From Phycisphaerae bacterium (GTDB lineage Bacteria > Planctomycetota > Phycisphaerae > UBA1845), in contig JABWBH010000011.1 in the NCBI GenBank assembly GCA_013360585.1, positions 33,352-97,351 on the forward strand: 64,000 nucleotides of DNA. The letters are read 5' to 3'. Positions 61,601-64,000 of this stretch are shown here, piece after piece. The position numbers were made by a program, and so were the translations under genes. The stretch's first letter is position 1, and the number at the start of each line of letters is the position of its first letter. The notes under the pieces are model-generated. The model saw only the letters and a program-made list of their open reading frames with translations. It ran no database searches and was not told where the DNA came from.

Positions 61601-61967
61601 GCCCCGTGCAGATCCCGCCGATCGGCATGCCGATGAAATACAGCTCGCCGTTGGACTGACGGTATACCGCCGGCTCACCACGCTGGCGAAGGGACCGGAG
61701 CCACGACGGATGAAGGCGCTTGTCCGCCGGGATCGGAAACAGCGCAAGATCGTCCGCGCTGAACGGCCCGGCGACCGCCCCCGCCGACGCCGCCCGACCC
61801 CGCAGCACCCCCGCAAGGCCCGCGCCCGCCACGCCGAGGAACTCCCGCCGGTCCGGCGCGCCTGCGCCGGGCATCGTCATCGGCGAACTCGGCGCCGCCG
61901 GTCCGCATCCGCACACCGGTCCGCAACAGGACTCCGTCTTGCTCACACCGGAGGAAGCACCGCTCAT
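58644..61967 (-). pseudogene. GH116-type glycosidase (GBA2-like) interrupted by an in-frame TGA
   Basis: The reading frame encodes about 1106 residues if one TGA at 61011-61013 is read as Trp. The upstream part (318 residues) has a Tat-like leader DRREFLGVAGAGLAG and the N-terminal beta-sandwich of GH116 beta-glucosidase/glucosylceramidases (ELYFIGMPIGGICTGQLYLGG). The downstream part has the (alpha/alpha)6 catalytic domain: CCAGTCTHVWQYAQA, QYNTLDTTWYGQIPWISSLYLAA and ECSSHYARAMAGFGVYLAALGY. A sequence break at the TGA is the only fault; DGxVVTGTAFGDGP reads through it in the same frame. Whether it is a mutation, a sequencing error or readthrough is open. AAGGAG precedes the start. Confidence 0.85.
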
Positions 61968-62052
61968 GACAGACTCCTTCCACTCAATGATGGACCCGCC
62001 GCGCCGGCTCCACTGGGGGCGCGGACGGCGCCGCGACCTCTCCCCTCCGGCG

Positions 62053-63447
62053 TCACGTCAGCCCCGTCGCCGTCTCCACCATCCAGACCAGCGCCCGCAT
62101 CACGAGGATCAGCGTCGGCGTCATCATCCACCGCATGACGCCCGTGTACATCAGGACGATGAACACGAGAATCTGAAACGGGCGGATCAGGTCGTAGAAC
62201 CGCCCGATCGTCTGCGGAAAGAGGTTGCCCGCCACGTGCGACCCGTCCAGCGGAGGAATCGGCAGCAGGTTGAAGAACGCCAGCAGCAGGTTGAGCTGCA
62301 CGGCGATCCCCAGCATCCGCAACACGGCCGTGATGACTTTCGCCCCCGCCACGCCCGACACCTGCGCGTCAAACCCAGGCCAGTCATATCCGCTCACCTG
62401 CACGTCCGCAGACAACAGACTCAGCCCGCACCCGATCAGCAGATACAGCGACATGCACAGCGCTGCAATCAGCAGGTTCGACAGCGGACCCGCCGCCGAG
62501 ACGTAGATGTCCGACTTGCGATGAAAGAGCATGCGCGACGGAATCACCGGAACCGGGCGCGCATACCCGAACGCCGGAAGCCCCGACAGGGCAAGCATCG
62601 CCGGAAGCGCCACCGTCCCGAACGGGTCAATGTGCGCCAGCGGATTCAGCGTCACGCGCCCCAGCGAGCGGGCGTAGTCGTCGCCGTTCCACAACGCCGT
62701 GATGGCGTGGGCGGCCTCATGCACCGACAGCGACAGCAGCACCACGATGATCCCCGCCGCGATGCTCGCGTAAAGACTCGTCGAACCGGGTCCGGTGTCC
62801 ACGACCGTCGGACCTTGCGACACCCCGGGATCAAGCGATCGCAGGCGCACCGCGTTCAACGTGGCGACCGTGCAGACGAGCAGACTCAGCGCCAGCCACG
62901 CGACCGTGATCCTGCGCACGCTGCGGACGTGGTTGTACTCCCGCGCGGGGCGAACGCGGCTTCGCGTCGCCGCCAGAACGATCGTCGACGCGAGCGCCGC
63001 CGCGTATCCGAAGATCGGCACAAACGCGAGCGACGCCAGGCACAGCGCGATCACGCTGTACCGGTCCATCTTCGGAAACAGAACCGGCCTGCGCGGCGCC
63101 ATCGGACCCCCATCCGCGTCCGTCGCCGCCGGCGTGTCCGCCACGGCCTTTCCCAGCCGCCGGGCGAACTCCAGCGCCTCCGGACCGATCAGGAACCCCA
63201 CGTCCCGGTTCGGACCCGTCACGCGGATGACGTTCCCCCCGCGCGAGGGTGTGATCGTCACGTCGCTCTCCCAGCGCTCCTTCGGAACGCGGAAATCCTC
63301 GTCGTGGCTCGTCAGGCGCAGTTCGCCCTCGTCCGCCTCCAGCGTCCACGGCACGCCGCGCGCATCCCGCCAGTGAAAACTCGGGACAGTCTCAGGTCCG
63401 GATGTCGGCGTGCCCCCCTCGTTGTGCGGCTGCGGATTCAAGGACAT
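62053..63447 (-). CDS. Site-2-protease (M50) family membrane peptidase
   Basis: This 464-residue membrane protein begins with a soluble domain of about 130 residues (WTLEADEGELRLTSHDEDF). Several transmembrane helices follow, with the M50 motif HEAAH at 243-247 and NPLAHIDPFG as the second metal-binding region. S2P-type proteases cut transmembrane segments of regulators or signal-peptide remnants. The NPxxHxDPFG element, rather than a PDZ-containing RseP form, points to the compact S2P group. Its start codon is ATG with a short upstream gap. It is not adjacent to an anti-sigma gene. The regulated substrate is unknown. Confidence 0.88.
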   Translation of the reverse strand: MSLNPQPHNEGGTPTSGPETVPSFHWRDARGVPWTLEADEGELRLTSHDEDFRVPKERWESDVTITPSRGGNVIRVTGPNRDVGFLIGPEALEFARRLGKAVADTPAATDADGGPMAPRRPVLFPKMDRYSVIALCLASLAFVPIFGYAAALASTIVLAATRSRVRPAREYNHVRSVRRITVAWLALSLLVCTVATLNAVRLRSLDPGVSQGPTVVDTGPGSTSLYASIAAGIIVVLLSLSVHEAAHAITALWNGDDYARSLGRVTLNPLAHIDPFGTVALPAMLALSGLPAFGYARPVPVIPSRMLFHRKSDIYVSAAGPLSNLLIAALCMSLYLLIGCGLSLLSADVQVSGYDWPGFDAQVSGVAGAKVITAVLRMLGIAVQLNLLLAFFNLLPIPPLDGSHVAGNLFPQTIGRFYDLIRPFQILVFIVLMYTGVMRWMMTPTLILVMRALVWMVETATGLT

Positions 63448-63580
63448 TCAGGGTTTCTCATCACGAAGCGAAGTCCGAGCCGCGCGGCCCGGAGAAGATA
63501 CATCGGTTCCCCTCAGAACAACGAGGCGACGTCATCACCGCCGAACCGTCCGCCTCAAACCGCCCCCGCCGCCCGCGGCC

Positions 63581-63808
63581 TCACCGCTCCCAGGGAGGGA
63601 CCGTCCAGAACGGCTCTCCGCGTTCCGGGCATCGCTGTTCCGCAAGCCCGGTCAGATTGTATCCGCACTTGCGGCATAACAGCGCTGACTCAGGACGCGC
63701 CGGGCGACCGTGAACGACCACGATCGCGCCGAGAACCGCCGCCCCGACCGTGAAGGCGATCCTACCAGGAAGGACCGGCGTGGACGAGCCGAACGCGACG
63801 AAGTCCAC
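63581..63808 (-). CDS. Small membrane zinc-ribbon protein with one lost Cys
   Basis: This short protein (75 residues from GTG at 63808) has one transmembrane helix (IAFTVGAAVLGAIVVVHG) and the planctomycete ribbon CRKCGYNLTGLAEQRCPERG. The usual ending CPECG has Arg in place of the last Cys, so zinc binding is probably impaired. In-frame sequence upstream of the GTG (to about 63868) continues with another hydrophobic stretch (GATIGLVIGIAVQFVAVDF) but lacks a normal start codon, and a dispersed repeat (63874-63916) occupies the place where the N-terminus should be. The gene may be 5'-truncated by that repeat. Confidence 0.55.
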   Translation of the reverse strand: MDFVAFGSSTPVLPGRIAFTVGAAVLGAIVVVHGRPARPESALLCRKCGYNLTGLAEQRCPERGEPFWTVPPWER

Positions 63809-63873
63809 CGCGACGAACTGAACCGCAATCCCGATGACAAGCCCGATCGTGGCACCCGCCCGAATGCGAACCC

Positions 63874-63916
63874 ATCAGAGCCGCGACCGTAAGGGAGCGA
63901 CCCCTGCGACATCGGT
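63874..63916 (+). repeat. Dispersed repeat family 2, copy 4
   Basis: AGAGCCGCGACCGTAAGGGA at 63878-63897 is followed by GCGACCCCTGCGACATCGG. It is close to the reverse complement of copy 1 at 14341-14388 and shares the core with copies 2 and 3. It lies directly upstream of the zinc-ribbon gene's open frame. Confidence 0.75.
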
Positions 63917-64000
63917 TGCGGAGGCGCTGGTGGCAGGTTTTCTCCGTCAGAGAGAGGTGCTTCCTCGCGCACGAGACCGCGGTCCGCGTTTGTCAGGTTC

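Noticed and set aside
57417..62138. A 1573-codon plus-strand open frame
   Set aside because: It lies antisense to fbp and the GH116 gene, is Arg/His-rich, and has no recognisable domain; it is a GC-driven shadow.
61720..63753. A 677-codon plus-strand open frame
   Set aside because: It is antisense to the M50 peptidase gene and has a low-complexity Arg/His/Gln composition.

Overview
This GC-rich window most likely comes from a planctomycete, possibly of the Phycisphaerae. The evidence is the gene content: a secreted squalene-cyclase-like repeat protein, an LRR exoprotein, a prepilin-like protein with the [28 protein letters not shown] leader (shown here only as a type), an ECF sigma factor paired with a WD40-tailed Ser/Thr kinase, a BlaI/M56 pair, P-domain/dockerin-like secreted proteins, and the CGYNLTGL zinc-ribbon signature. 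Genes on both strands are densely packed, with many ATGA-type overlaps. I see no rRNA, tRNA or CRISPR array. The taxonomic call is inference from families, not a search.

Left part (1-11 kb): an oligopeptide-type ABC ATPase, a PilZ protein, a sodium/solute symporter, a coiled-coil lipoprotein coupled to a squalene-cyclase-like exoprotein, an orphan two-domain sugar-type ABC ATPase, a cysteine-synthase-family enzyme, small hypotheticals and an alginate-export-type porin followed by a strong intrinsic terminator. From 11 to 25 kb: ComEC, a metallophosphoesterase, YidC overlapping a thymidine kinase, an LRR protein, a protein with a histone-H1-like tail, an alpha/beta hydrolase, a metzincin-type lipoprotein, MoaB, and a zinc-ribbon membrane protein coupled to a prepilin-like protein.

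The centre (25.9-37.4 kb, all minus strand) is the most distinctive region. In transcription order it carries BlaI, an M56 membrane peptidase with a very long coiled-coil tail, a 1067-residue exported TPR protein, TolQ/ExbB, ExbD/TolR, and a 1069-residue protein. That last protein joins a TolB-like PD40 propeller to a transmembrane helix with the TonB/TolA-type S-x3-H motif and a long Pro-rich region. I interpret TPR-TolQ-ExbD-PD40 as a proton-driven envelope machine whose energy transducer is fused to its propeller. Palindromes of CTAC-N4-GTAG form upstream of blaI are probable operators.

The right part (37-64 kb) holds a pseudo-esterase, a subtilase, the ECF/kinase pair, ClpS followed by a 21-residue membrane protein, a GspE/PilB ATPase, bS18, a Trm112-like protein, aconitase with an in-frame insert, decayed serine-recombinase and aconitase fragments, a P-domain exoprotein, a beta-class DNA methyltransferase coupled to fructose-1,6-bisphosphatase, a GH116-type glycosidase broken by one in-frame TGA, a site-2-protease-type peptidase, and a small zinc-ribbon protein.

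Short dispersed repeats run through the window: three copies of a 99-bp element with terminal inverted repeats in TA context, and four copies of a GAGC(C/T)GCG(A/C)CCG-type repeat.
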